Part shown: positions 28,146 to 36,329 of the stretch, piece by piece
How the letters are laid out: the number at the start of each line of letters is the position of its first letter
Numbering within the stretch: the first letter of the stretch is position 1
Source: Spongiibacter sp. IMCC21906
Lineage (GTDB): Bacteria; Pseudomonadota; Gammaproteobacteria; Pseudomonadales; Spongiibacteraceae
Length of the DNA: 64,000 nucleotides
Reading direction: 5' to 3'
Assembly: GCF_001010805.1 (NCBI RefSeq)
Contig: NZ_CP011477.1
Coordinates: 2,495,001 to 2,559,000, forward strand
The notes under the pieces: generated by a model
Databases searched by the model: none
The model's input: the letters and a program-made list of their open reading frames with translations, nothing else
Told to the model about the DNA's origin: nothing
Position numbers and translations under genes: made by a program

Positions 28146-28767
28146 ATTCCCCTAGGGTTTGTCGGACCAGCTCAATGTGTCGCTGTAAGGCCAAATGATC
28201 AGTAGATGGCGGCTGGCTCACCCACCCAGAAAATTCCACAGCGACAAGCAAATCAATGTCGGCTTGGCTGAGTTGATCACCCACCAAAAAACGTCGGTTT
28301 TCCAGCTCGGCATTCATATCCTCGAAAAATGCAGTTAATCGCTTGCTTCCCCGCTCAGCCAAGGCGGGAATCTGTTCCAATTTTAAAGTGCCAGGCAACG
28401 CCCTACCTTTAAAATTGTCATTGCCATTGCGCAGTACTTCCGCTACTGCCGAAAAACCCTCAAGAAAAAAGCGATGGCAATATCCTAATATTTGAGCCCG
28501 CTCTAACGCGTCATTACCAAAAACCGTTTTTTCCGGATACTGATGATCTAAATAGGAGCAAATAGCAATCACATCGCACAAACGCTGGCCATCATCCAAC
28601 AGCAACACGGGTACCGTGCACCGAGGATTCACTTCTTTAAATGCTTCTGAAAACTGCGCTCCTTCCATCAAGCTTATTTGCTCACTGGCTAGCTCTACGC
28701 CCTTGTATTTAAGCATTAACGCGACACGCCGCGGGTTTGGCGCAGGGTCAAAAGTATAGAGTTTCAT
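28144..28767 (-). CDS. Glutathione S-transferase family protein
   Basis: 207 residues with the two-domain GST layout: N-terminal thioredoxin-like half (LYTFDPAPNPRRVALML, NPRCTVPVLLLDDG with the cis-Pro, then the S-x-x-L helix as ICSYLDHQYP) and an all-helical C-terminal half with DIDLLVAVEF. Cytoplasmic. The catalytic residue at the N-terminus is not a Cys; a Ser/Asn type is possible. Substrate unknown; such GSTs serve detoxification or isomerase steps. GAGG lies before ATG 28767. Confidence 0.88.
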   Translation of the reverse strand: MKLYTFDPAPNPRRVALMLKYKGVELASEQISLMEGAQFSEAFKEVNPRCTVPVLLLDDGQRLCDVIAICSYLDHQYPEKTVFGNDALERAQILGYCHRFFLEGFSAVAEVLRNGNDNFKGRALPGTLKLEQIPALAERGSKRLTAFFEDMNAELENRRFLVGDQLSQADIDLLVAVEFSGWVSQPPSTDHLALQRHIELVRQTLGE

Positions 28768-28880
28768 TGTTGTTACCTCAGTTGCCTATTATTGATTCAG
28801 GATGAGTTCAGCTGTTCTAACGTATTGTCTTATCACTGCACTCCACATAACGTAGCTCATTGCAGTCAAGCACTGCGACT

Positions 28881-28901
28881 TCAGCAAAGCTGACGTATAA
28901 T
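28881..28901 (+). promoter_or_regulatory. Candidate promoter of the PepSY/two-component operon
   Basis: TATAAT at 28896-28901 with a weak -35. It is preceded by the perfect palindrome TCAGC-AAA-GCTGA at 28881-28893, a possible operator. Confidence 0.35.
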
Positions 28902-28960
28902 GAGAAGTACAGCAAAAAACACTCTACCATGCTTAGGACAGTGGATAAGAACCCAAAGCT

Positions 28961-29278
28961 ATGCGCTATTTTCAACTGACATCGATATTGCTGGGAATCC
29001 TGCTGGGATTTAGCGCAGCAAGCTATGCCAACCCGCTGCAAAGCTTGGGACAAGGTGGCGGTATTATCACGCGTCCCAATTTAAATGACCGCCAGTTACG
29101 ACCAAGTCAAATTCAGAACAGCATCAGCTCTCGGGAAGCCGTCTCCATTGCCGAACGCCGTTATAACGGCCGCGCAGTCGGCGTCCGTCAAATCCAGGAC
29201 CGGGGCGGTGTCGCGTATAAAGTCAGAATCCTCCAAGACAATGGCAAAATAAAAAACGTTATTATTGATGGCCGCTAA
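28961..29278 (+). CDS. PepSY domain-like secreted protein
   Basis: 105 residues: signal peptide 1-23 (cleavage SYA-NP), then a PepSY-like unit of one helix and three strands (SREAVSIAERRYNGRAVGVR, then VAYKVRILQDNGKIKNVIID). Such proteins are small periplasmic modules often found next to two-component systems, where they may inhibit peptidases or tune the sensor. It lies 12 bp ahead of the response regulator gene, so it is probably the first gene of that operon. Confidence 0.82.
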   Translation: MRYFQLTSILLGILLGFSAASYANPLQSLGQGGGIITRPNLNDRQLRPSQIQNSISSREAVSIAERRYNGRAVGVRQIQDRGGVAYKVRILQDNGKIKNVIIDGR

Positions 29279-29290
29279 GAGCAATAAAAT

Positions 29291-29977
29291 ATGCGAATTC
29301 TATTAGTTGAAGACGAAGAACTCTTACTGGCTGATCTACAAAAACAATTCAGTCAAAACGGCTTTGCATACGATTCAGCCACCGATGGTGAAGAGGCGTT
29401 ATTTCTCGGCCGCGAACACGACTATGATTTAGCAATAGTAGATTTGGGCCTGCCAAAACTGGATGGCATCAGCCTTATTCAGCGTTGGCGAGAAGAAGAC
29501 AGAAACTTTCCGGTGTTGATTTTGACCGCAAGAGGCATGTGGCAAGATAAAGTGGCCGGTCTGGAAGCGGGCGGCGACGATTATGTGACCAAGCCCTTCC
29601 AATTTGAAGAAATCCTTGCTCGCGCCAACGCCTTGATCCGCCGCTCAGCAGGCTTTGCCAGCCCTAAACTTCGCTTTGAAAACCTACAGATAGATACCGG
29701 CGCCAAACGCGCTGAAGTCAATGGCCGCGTGCTTGAACTCACCGCGTTTGAATACAACGCGCTAGAATATTTAGCGTTGCGCAGTGGCCAAGTGGTGTCT
29801 AAAACAGAGTTAACGGAGCATCTATACGATCAGGACTTTGACCGGGACAGCAATGTCATTGAGGTTTTTATTGCCCGACTTCGCAAAAAAATAGACCCTG
29901 AAAGCTCACTAAAACCCATTTCCACCCTTCGCGGCCGGGGCTACCGCTTTGAACTTAGTGCTCAGCAAGAGAGCTAA
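29291..29977 (+). CDS. OmpR/PhoP-family response regulator
   Basis: 228 residues: receiver domain 1-115 with the acidic pocket E7-D8, phospho-acceptor D51 and the conserved Lys in VTKPFQFEE, then a winged-helix output domain (ELTAFEYNALEYL, DRDSNVIEVFIARLRKKI, TLRGRGYRF). Closest in feel to PhoP/QseB. Shares one base with the kinase start (TAATG), so the two are translated together. Likely responds to envelope signals and may regulate the PepSY gene. Confidence 0.93.
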   Translation: MRILLVEDEELLLADLQKQFSQNGFAYDSATDGEEALFLGREHDYDLAIVDLGLPKLDGISLIQRWREEDRNFPVLILTARGMWQDKVAGLEAGGDDYVTKPFQFEEILARANALIRRSAGFASPKLRFENLQIDTGAKRAEVNGRVLELTAFEYNALEYLALRSGQVVSKTELTEHLYDQDFDRDSNVIEVFIARLRKKIDPESSLKPISTLRGRGYRFELSAQQES

Positions 29978-31311
29978 TGGCCCGCAAACACCCCGGCTCA
30001 ATTACCCGACGCCTACTGTTTGCAAGCTTAACGGCGTTCCCTCTGTTGCTGCTATTAACCGGCGTCGCCATTGATCGCGCCCACACCAATAGTCTTCTCA
30101 AAGCTGAGTATGACCGATTAAAACTGCAGTTTTTTGGCTTGCTTGGCGCAATGGAATGGCAAGAAGGCCATTTGGTGATGAGCGAGCGTTTACAAGAAGC
30201 TCGATTCACCCAATTCCGATCCGGCCTTTATGGTGTTGTCAGCAGCGATACCGGTAAGCCGCTATGGCGCTCAATGTCGTCAGAAAGCCTGAAACTACCA
30301 GAGGTGGTCATCCCCCATCGTGCTGGCCAAGCAATACACGACAGCGTTGTCATTGAGGATAAAGCCCATTTTAGCTATCGCTATCTGGCTATTTGGGAAA
30401 ATGAACAAGGTGGTGAAACCCCCCTGCTGTTTTCGCTGTATGTAGAAAAAACCCCTTTTCTAGCCGAGCAGCGCCGCTTTCAACAACAGCTCACTATTTG
30501 GCTGGGTTCGGTACTGATCGTAGCCATTGTGTTATCTGCGGCCATTCTGTATTGGGGGCTACGACCATTGCGACGGCTTGCAGAGGATCTCGCCAAACTT
30601 GAACGGGGCGACCAGCTCGCATTAGGCGACAATTACCCCAGAGAGTTATTGGCAATTACCAGCAATCTTAACCAACTCTTAGATAAAGAACAGAAACAGC
30701 GGGAGCGATATCGCAACACCCTTGGCGACTTGGCGCATAGTTTAAAAACCCCACTGGCCGTACTCCGAGCCCAAGACCTAAGCAGTGAAGACCGACGGGA
30801 ACAGCTGCAGCGAATGGAACATATTGTGGCCTATCAACTTCAGCGTGCTGTGGGCTCTGGCCAGCACAGCTTGTTGCGCAAGCTTGATGTAAAACCCTTG
30901 CTAAATCGACTCTGCGCCAGCCTGAACAAAGTTTATCGTACAAAAACCATTCTCTTTACTGTGGAGGTTGATGCCAGTATAAAAATCGCCATGGATGAAC
31001 AAGACAGCATGGAGTTATTCGGGAATTTATTGGATAACGCCTGCAAGGCCTGTGTTCAACACATTCACATTAGCACCCGCGAAGAACAGCAGCGTATTCA
31101 AATTTTGCTAGAAGACGACGGCCCCGGTATTAGCGAGGCTCAACGCTGTGAGTTATTAAAACGAGGCCAAAGAGGCGATCAATACGGCACCGGGCAAGGC
31201 ATTGGCTTGGCGGTGGTACGGGATATTATTGAAAGTTACGATGCGCAGATTGAGATCAGCCAGTCCAAAAAGCTAGGTGGCGCCAAGATTACCTTAACAC
31301 TACCCAGTTAA
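29977..31311 (+). CDS. Sensor histidine kinase, PhoQ-like
   Basis: 444 residues: two membrane segments (about 12-31 and 172-194) enclosing a ~140-residue periplasmic sensor, a HAMP-like linker, the H-box LAHSLKTPLAVLRAQ with phospho-acceptor His254, the N-box NLLDNACKAC, and G-boxes DDGPGIS and GTGQGIGLAVV. The order and the H-box wording are those of the PhoQ group. Partner of the preceding regulator. Whether it senses Mg2+, peptides or other signals is not decided by sequence; the PepSY protein upstream could modulate it. Confidence 0.93.
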   Translation: MARKHPGSITRRLLFASLTAFPLLLLLTGVAIDRAHTNSLLKAEYDRLKLQFFGLLGAMEWQEGHLVMSERLQEARFTQFRSGLYGVVSSDTGKPLWRSMSSESLKLPEVVIPHRAGQAIHDSVVIEDKAHFSYRYLAIWENEQGGETPLLFSLYVEKTPFLAEQRRFQQQLTIWLGSVLIVAIVLSAAILYWGLRPLRRLAEDLAKLERGDQLALGDNYPRELLAITSNLNQLLDKEQKQRERYRNTLGDLAHSLKTPLAVLRAQDLSSEDRREQLQRMEHIVAYQLQRAVGSGQHSLLRKLDVKPLLNRLCASLNKVYRTKTILFTVEVDASIKIAMDEQDSMELFGNLLDNACKACVQHIHISTREEQQRIQILLEDDGPGISEAQRCELLKRGQRGDQYGTGQGIGLAVVRDIIESYDAQIEISQSKKLGGAKITLTLPS

Positions 31312-31345
31312 AGCTTTATTAAGACCTGTTCTGAACTAATCCAGA

Positions 31346-33088
31346 TCAGAACATGACTTTCATGTTCCAGAAGAAATCGACCTCTGCTTGATCCAGCAAA
31401 CTTTGCTCAATATTGTCATCCCCTACAGGTACCGCGGCCACAATATCGGTTTTAATCACATCTCGCCAAGACAAACCCAAGCTTAACCCCGCATCAGAGA
31501 GTTGCCGTGTATTGCCGGCAGCACCTTCTGCATCTTCATACCACGCTTGGCCATGCTCAAAAAATATTGCTGGCGTAAATGTAAAACCAAATACCGGTAA
31601 TCCATTACCAGTAAAGCTCAATTTAGTATATGTGCCAGAGTCACCAACCAGCACCCCAGGAAGATAGGCACTCAAACTACTGCCTCCCAACACAAACTGC
31701 TGCTGCTGCGGCAGTTGAGTGTCATTACTAAACTGAGAAATAAACTGTAGATTTAAACTGGCCCAATCCACAACATTCAATTTGGCCGACGCCCGAGGTT
31801 TTAACACCACAAATTCACCACTGCGACGACCAATACCAACAGTGCCCTCTTCATCACTGCTACCTAATGTTCCCGAATCTGACCCTAAGCCTGTTTCCAC
31901 AAAGCCTTGCGCAACAATTTGCGTGGGAATACTAAAAAGGCGCATTATCCGATTATATTTAAGCCCCAGCTCCAACGTTGTTTGGGGCTCGTCTAGCAGA
32001 CGTCCAAAGCCTTCAAGATCAATAGTGCTCTCGATATGTTCTAAACGCTGAGAAAAACTGAGTCGACGAAAACTGTCACTGCTGAGAATCTGCTCACCGG
32101 TCACTGCAATACTGGTGCTCTCTGCCTCCAAGTCGAGAAAGAGCATTTGGGTTTCAACAGTCCCGTCGCCATTATTGTCTTCTTCAGCAGGTGCAAGACC
32201 ACCTAATACCCCATTGAGGAGATCACACACAAAATTAAGCCCGCCTAAACATGACTCCTGTTGGCCATCGCCGGGCACCGGGTTGCCATTGTTATCGGGA
32301 ACAGCAACGACAAGCCCCACATCCCGGGCATACTCCACATAATTTCCCTCAATACCGTACAGCCCCCAAGGGCTCGGTGTATCGAGTTTCAGGGTGTAAC
32401 CATTGTAATAATCACCCCCATTGGTCTCACCCCATTGAGTCATGGCGCGGTCGTAAGAAAAATTAAACTCGACACCATTACTGAAGTCGTGCTTCAAACC
32501 TGCATTTGTAAAATAACGACCTAAAAACCGGTTACCAAGGTTGTTGGCACCAAGACTGACCTTGGTAGCGTCATGGTCGGCAATCTCACTTTCTGTGAAC
32601 ACCATCGTAAAGTTCTGAGGGTCGGTATCCACTTGGTAACTGATGGCGTATTCCACTCCCGAACGCTGGCTTTTTATGTCCGCAAGCACCCGCGGCTCAT
32701 CAAATTCAGCCCGGGTTAAATGCTCATCACCAATCAGGCCATCAAAATAATTGGCTATCGCTTCTGGCGCTTTGATATTAGCCAACTTGCCATTAACCAC
32801 ATGGGCGTAAACTACGTTTCCTTGATGGGCGTAGTACACGGTTACCAGCAAATGTCCAAGCTGGTAATACGCTTGGTTGAGTCCATTAACGGCCTGGGCC
32901 GGGGTTTGCGCTGCGCCCATAATCGTATCGATTTGGGCGTCAGTTAAGTATTTATTGCCACTGATACGAAGTGTATATCCAGCTACCTCACGCTCAATTA
33001 CCCCCGCAGAGCTAATTGCCGCGTAATTCTCTATTTTTGCCGCCGTTGAAGCTTGGGGCGGGATAACAGGAGGTAAATCAATAGCCAT
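31346..33088 (-). CDS. TpsB/FhaC-like outer-membrane transporter without a signal peptide
   Basis: 580-residue ShlB/FhaC/HecB-type Omp85 protein. It begins at once with a mature-like segment (MAIDLPPVIPPQAS), then a POTRA domain (GYTLRISGNKYLTDAQI) and a second POTRA-like unit; the barrel runs from about 190 to the C-terminal F of WNMKVMF. An extra acidic loop at ~270-325 holds two Cys. No hydrophobic leader is encoded, and an in-frame TGA lies 15 bases before the ATG, so none can be added. Ribosome site GGAG, five bases. Follows the OmpA-like gene by 35 bp. No TpsA cargo gene is visible. Confidence 0.82.
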   Translation of the reverse strand: MAIDLPPVIPPQASTAAKIENYAAISSAGVIEREVAGYTLRISGNKYLTDAQIDTIMGAAQTPAQAVNGLNQAYYQLGHLLVTVYYAHQGNVVYAHVVNGKLANIKAPEAIANYFDGLIGDEHLTRAEFDEPRVLADIKSQRSGVEYAISYQVDTDPQNFTMVFTESEIADHDATKVSLGANNLGNRFLGRYFTNAGLKHDFSNGVEFNFSYDRAMTQWGETNGGDYYNGYTLKLDTPSPWGLYGIEGNYVEYARDVGLVVAVPDNNGNPVPGDGQQESCLGGLNFVCDLLNGVLGGLAPAEEDNNGDGTVETQMLFLDLEAESTSIAVTGEQILSSDSFRRLSFSQRLEHIESTIDLEGFGRLLDEPQTTLELGLKYNRIMRLFSIPTQIVAQGFVETGLGSDSGTLGSSDEEGTVGIGRRSGEFVVLKPRASAKLNVVDWASLNLQFISQFSNDTQLPQQQQFVLGGSSLSAYLPGVLVGDSGTYTKLSFTGNGLPVFGFTFTPAIFFEHGQAWYEDAEGAAGNTRQLSDAGLSLGLSWRDVIKTDIVAAVPVGDDNIEQSLLDQAEVDFFWNMKVMF

Positions 33089-33123
33089 GTGTACTCCACT
33101 TCATATCTTTATCATTTCGGCTG

Positions 33124-34098
33124 CTAATTGATCAGCCGCAGTTCTACTCGACGATTCGCCGCCCGAGCAGATGTCAACTTCTCACCACTCAGCCCCACAA
33201 CCGGCATTCTGGGGTCTGAAGCCCCGTAACCTTTAGAAATTAAGCGCACCGGAGCCACGCCCTCATTAATCAAATAGCGGCGAACGGCTTCTGCTCGTTG
33301 CAAAGACAATTTTTTGTTGTAGCGCGCATCACCCGTGTCGTCCGTATGACCGGCTACCTCTACCTGCTTATCGGGCATTTTTTTCAAAATCCGGGCAGCC
33401 TGTTCAAGGATATTGGTAGAAGATGAGGTTAACAACGCGGTATCAACCGCAAACTCGACGCCTTTTAATTCAAGAGGTTTATTGAGGTCAAAATGACAGC
33501 CCGATGGCAGCACAATGGCTTTAGCCGGAGAGTCTGGACACTGATCCAGCTCATCGCACACACTGTCATTGTCGCGATCTTGGCAGTTTTCTGCCATTAA
33601 AATGGGGCTAAATGTAACCTTCTCAACGGTTTCACTGTCATTTTGATCTTGTCGGGTATCAACGGTTTTAGTGGGTGCATCATTGCTTATCGACACACCT
33701 GGCAACGAGACAGTCAACACGGTGGGATCAAGATCACCACTCAACACGGAGCCTTCAAGAAACTCGATAACAGCCGGTTGTTCAGGATCCAATGCATTAA
33801 GCCAAGGCATGATGGAGGGCGTTAAGCCCCCTCCAGACGGTGCACCAAGCAAAAGAATGTCCTGGCCACTCACCCCCACACTAAGCAGAGCATCATCCGT
33901 CAACGCACCAATAGACAACAGGCTGTCCGAATCAGGCATTTCACCTAACAGCCCAACGTTTATCAGCCCGGTTTGAATCGAAACCCCCTGCCCGCTCCCG
34001 TCACCCAAAAGAGTCGAGAGCAAAGACTGAGCCCCCAGAGGCATTGAAGCTCCGGCGACAAACAGGCTTAGCAGCAATGTTCGACAAATCACGTTCAA
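33124..34098 (-). CDS. OmpA-family protein with thrombospondin type 3-like calcium motif
   Basis: 324 residues: signal peptide 1-23 (cleavage LGA-Q), a ~150-residue low-complexity Gly/Leu/Ser region with no known fold (SLLSTLLGDG, GALTDDALLSVGVSG, LLLGAPSGGGLTP), a Cys-bracketed acidic motif CQDRDNDSVCDELDQCPDS of the TSP3 type (~172-190), and a C-terminal OmpA peptidoglycan-binding domain with HTDDTG and NKKLSLQRAEAVR. First gene of a two-gene unit with the TpsB-like barrel. It probably tethers an envelope structure to peptidoglycan. Confidence 0.88.
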   Translation of the reverse strand: MNVICRTLLLSLFVAGASMPLGAQSLLSTLLGDGSGQGVSIQTGLINVGLLGEMPDSDSLLSIGALTDDALLSVGVSGQDILLLGAPSGGGLTPSIMPWLNALDPEQPAVIEFLEGSVLSGDLDPTVLTVSLPGVSISNDAPTKTVDTRQDQNDSETVEKVTFSPILMAENCQDRDNDSVCDELDQCPDSPAKAIVLPSGCHFDLNKPLELKGVEFAVDTALLTSSSTNILEQAARILKKMPDKQVEVAGHTDDTGDARYNKKLSLQRAEAVRRYLINEGVAPVRLISKGYGASDPRMPVVGLSGEKLTSARAANRRVELRLIN

Positions 34099-34783
34099 AA
34101 TTGCATCCAGTCACTTCTTATACTTCGACTATCAGTCGTCAATGCTTAGCGCACTTAATTGTCATTTTCAGCTAAAGCAGCCCCCACTATGGCGGGAATT
34201 AGCACATTGGCGCACCGCCGGTAACTGCTTGACGCAGGGAGCTGCATATATTCCACTTTCTGTGCAAATTATAGCCTGTCACAAGGTGTAAGTCTTTGCT
34301 ATATAGCAGCTTATGTAATAGCTGGTTTCAGGGCGTTTTACCGCATTACTGCCCAAATTAGTGGCCAATAAGCATTCAATAACGCTGTTATCAAAACGCG
34401 AACAGTCAATGCCGCTCCATAAAACTGGCCTACCGCATTAAACAAATACACTTAGTTGCGATACAAAACCGAGCTTCACCGATCCCCAATACGCACCACC
34501 ATCACACATATTGCTGTTATTTTTCCTTATATACCCACTTACAGCCAACCCCCTCGTCCGTCAGCCATCTAAACATTAGAAAAGAGTCAACACCCCCGGT
34601 TACCATGTTGGCTTATAAGCAAGCATCGGCTAACCGTACAGCTGCGAGCTCGATTCAAAAACAGCAATCTCCAAGCCCTGATAAAGTCGTTGCTTTGGGA
34701 CAATAGCGAATCAACCAAGGTGAAAAACAAACTTGTGGCAGTAAGGAATTACAAAAACCTCCCGGCAACTCATTTGCGTGTTT
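34099..34783. other. Long non-coding gap between divergent OmpA-like and CtaG genes
   Basis: 685 bp with no convincing gene on either strand. It must hold the promoters of both divergent units. Only a 12-bp palindrome TGCTATATAGCA (34307-34318) stands out; I see no tRNA, terminator or clear transposon ends. The length is unusual for this gene-dense window and may hide a small RNA or a decayed gene. Confidence 0.5.
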
Positions 34784-35620
34784 ATGCCTGAGCTTTCTTT
34801 TTTTAATGCCGTTCTTCCTTACCAATGGGAACCCATCCTGAGCATTATCTTCGGCGGCACGCTCGTAATGCACCTGCGCGGTCTTATTGCCGGGGCCCAG
34901 GCCAGTATGACTAAACAACTTTGTTTTTTTATTGGCCTAGCTTTGATGTACGCTGCGCTGCAAACGCGATTCGATTACTACGCACAATTTGTTTTTTCTT
35001 TTCACCGCCTTCAGCATTTAATTTTGCATCACCTTGCCAGCATGTTAATTGTGCTTGCCAATCCACTTCCGGTCCTCAGCTACAGCCTTTCCGATAAAAC
35101 AACACGCGGCTTTACTGTTTTCTGGCAGCGCTCCGGTTTAAGCATCGCTTATAAAATAGCGCAAATACCCTGGATCGCCGCGCCACTATTTGTTGGCATC
35201 ATTTATTTATGGCTGATACCCCAACTACACTTATTAGCTATGCTCAGCCGCAGCCTCTACAACCTAATGAACTGGGGCATGGCTGTTGATGGCCTGTTGT
35301 TCTGGTGGCTGATTTTTGATCCCCGCGCTGTAAAACCGGGCACCTCCACGCTAGGTTACGGAAAGCGCTGCCTGCTCTTGGCAGCCATCGCTTTTCCACA
35401 AATTATTTTGGGCGCTTACCTCACGTTTTCAAAAACCATCCGCTACGATATTTACGCGCTCTGCGGTCAACCCTGGCCCCTGTCGCCACTCATCGACCAA
35501 CAAATCGGCGGTTTAATCACATGGATTCCCGGCGCAATGATGAGTGTAGTGGCAATGTTGATTGTCATGGTACGCTGGCGATCGTCCTCCAAAACATCAA
35601 CCAAAAAAGGGGGATACTGA
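34784..35620 (+). CDS. ctaG: CtaG-type cytochrome c oxidase assembly protein
   Basis: Integral membrane protein of 278 residues matching the caa3_CtaG family, needed for copper delivery to some heme-copper oxidases. Seven or so hydrophobic segments; conserved FHRLQHLILHHLASML with clustered His, and MNWGMAVDGLLFWWLIFDPR. Start at ATG 34784 rather than GTG 34778; neither has a good ribosome site. Its stop shares a base with the SCO1 start (TGATG). Cytochrome oxidase subunit genes are not in the window. Confidence 0.88.
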   Translation: MPELSFFNAVLPYQWEPILSIIFGGTLVMHLRGLIAGAQASMTKQLCFFIGLALMYAALQTRFDYYAQFVFSFHRLQHLILHHLASMLIVLANPLPVLSYSLSDKTTRGFTVFWQRSGLSIAYKIAQIPWIAAPLFVGIIYLWLIPQLHLLAMLSRSLYNLMNWGMAVDGLLFWWLIFDPRAVKPGTSTLGYGKRCLLLAAIAFPQIILGAYLTFSKTIRYDIYALCGQPWPLSPLIDQQIGGLITWIPGAMMSVVAMLIVMVRWRSSSKTSTKKGGY

Positions 35621-36198
35621 TGACTCGCCTTGCGCTGACAACGTTTCTCAGTCTACTGTTACTTTCGGCCTGCCAAGCTGACTGGCACACTCAAGACATC
35701 TCGCCACTGATGCCACCCCTAGCCTTTCAGCTCACCGACGAAACCGGGCAGCAGACCACAGCAAACGACTACCTCGGCAAGATTAATCTGGTATTTTTTG
35801 GATTCACTCATTGTCAGTCCGCCTGCCCTGCAACCCTATCTCGGCTGGCATCTTTACTTGACGCGCTTCCACAATCTCAGCGCCAACAAATTAATGTGTT
35901 ATTTGTCAGCGTAGATCCCAGGCGAGACTCGCCTCAGCAATTAACTCAATACACCAAAGGCTTTGGCTCGCGTTTTATTGGTCTTACTGGTACTCAAGAT
36001 CAACTACAGACTCTTCACAAACGTTACAGAATCACTTACGGCTACGGGAACGCGTCTCCCACAGGGAGTTACATGGTGTCTCATAGCGCTGGTGTCTTTG
36101 TTTTTGCCAAAGACGGCAGTGCACAACTTCTCCTTCAACCTAACGACAGCAGCAAAGCCATTATCGCCGACCTGCGACGCTTAAGTAGCAAACGCTAG
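35620..36198 (+). CDS. SCO1/SenC family copper chaperone lipoprotein
   Basis: 192 residues. Signal peptide II with lipobox LLSAC (Cys18), then a thioredoxin fold with the copper ligands: CxxxC at Cys65/Cys69 (THCQSACP) and His155 (VSHSAGV), plus VSVDPRRDSP. Delivers copper to the CuA or CuB site of cytochrome oxidase from the periplasmic side. Start ATG 35620 overlaps the CtaG stop and follows AAAAGGGGG; the longer frame from 35521 runs back inside ctaG and is rejected. Confidence 0.92.
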   Translation: MTRLALTTFLSLLLLSACQADWHTQDISPLMPPLAFQLTDETGQQTTANDYLGKINLVFFGFTHCQSACPATLSRLASLLDALPQSQRQQINVLFVSVDPRRDSPQQLTQYTKGFGSRFIGLTGTQDQLQTLHKRYRITYGYGNASPTGSYMVSHSAGVFVFAKDGSAQLLLQPNDSSKAIIADLRRLSSKR

Positions 36199-36260
36199 TG
36201 TTTATACACTCAGTTTAAATCGTTTATTGCGTCAATAGACCGCTACGTTAGATCTAAACA

Positions 36261-36295
36261 AAAACGCCAAGCCTTTTTCAAGACTTGGCATTTTT
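36261..36295. terminator. Bidirectional terminator between SCO1 and the PGLD-repeat gene
   Basis: GCCAAGcCTT-TTTC-AAGaCTTGGC with T-runs on both sides (ATTTTT on plus, GTTTTTG on minus). Confidence 0.75.
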
Positions 36296-36329
36296 AGGTT
36301 AACAAATGCAGCAAAGCTGCCGTTCTAAC

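Noticed and set aside
24986-31311. Reading the small-gene stretch as a defence island
   Set aside because: DUF2971 stands alone; the neighbours are esterase, lipoprotein, GST and a two-component system with no nuclease, reverse transcriptase or toxin pair.
31327-31353. TGTTCTGA/TCAGAACA hairpin at the kinase and TpsB-like gene ends as a terminator
   Set aside because: No T-run on either side and it overlaps the TpsB stop codon.
34655-34918. 87-codon minus-strand frame across the ctaG start
   Set aside because: Overlaps a real gene antisense, no ribosome site, composition unlike a protein.
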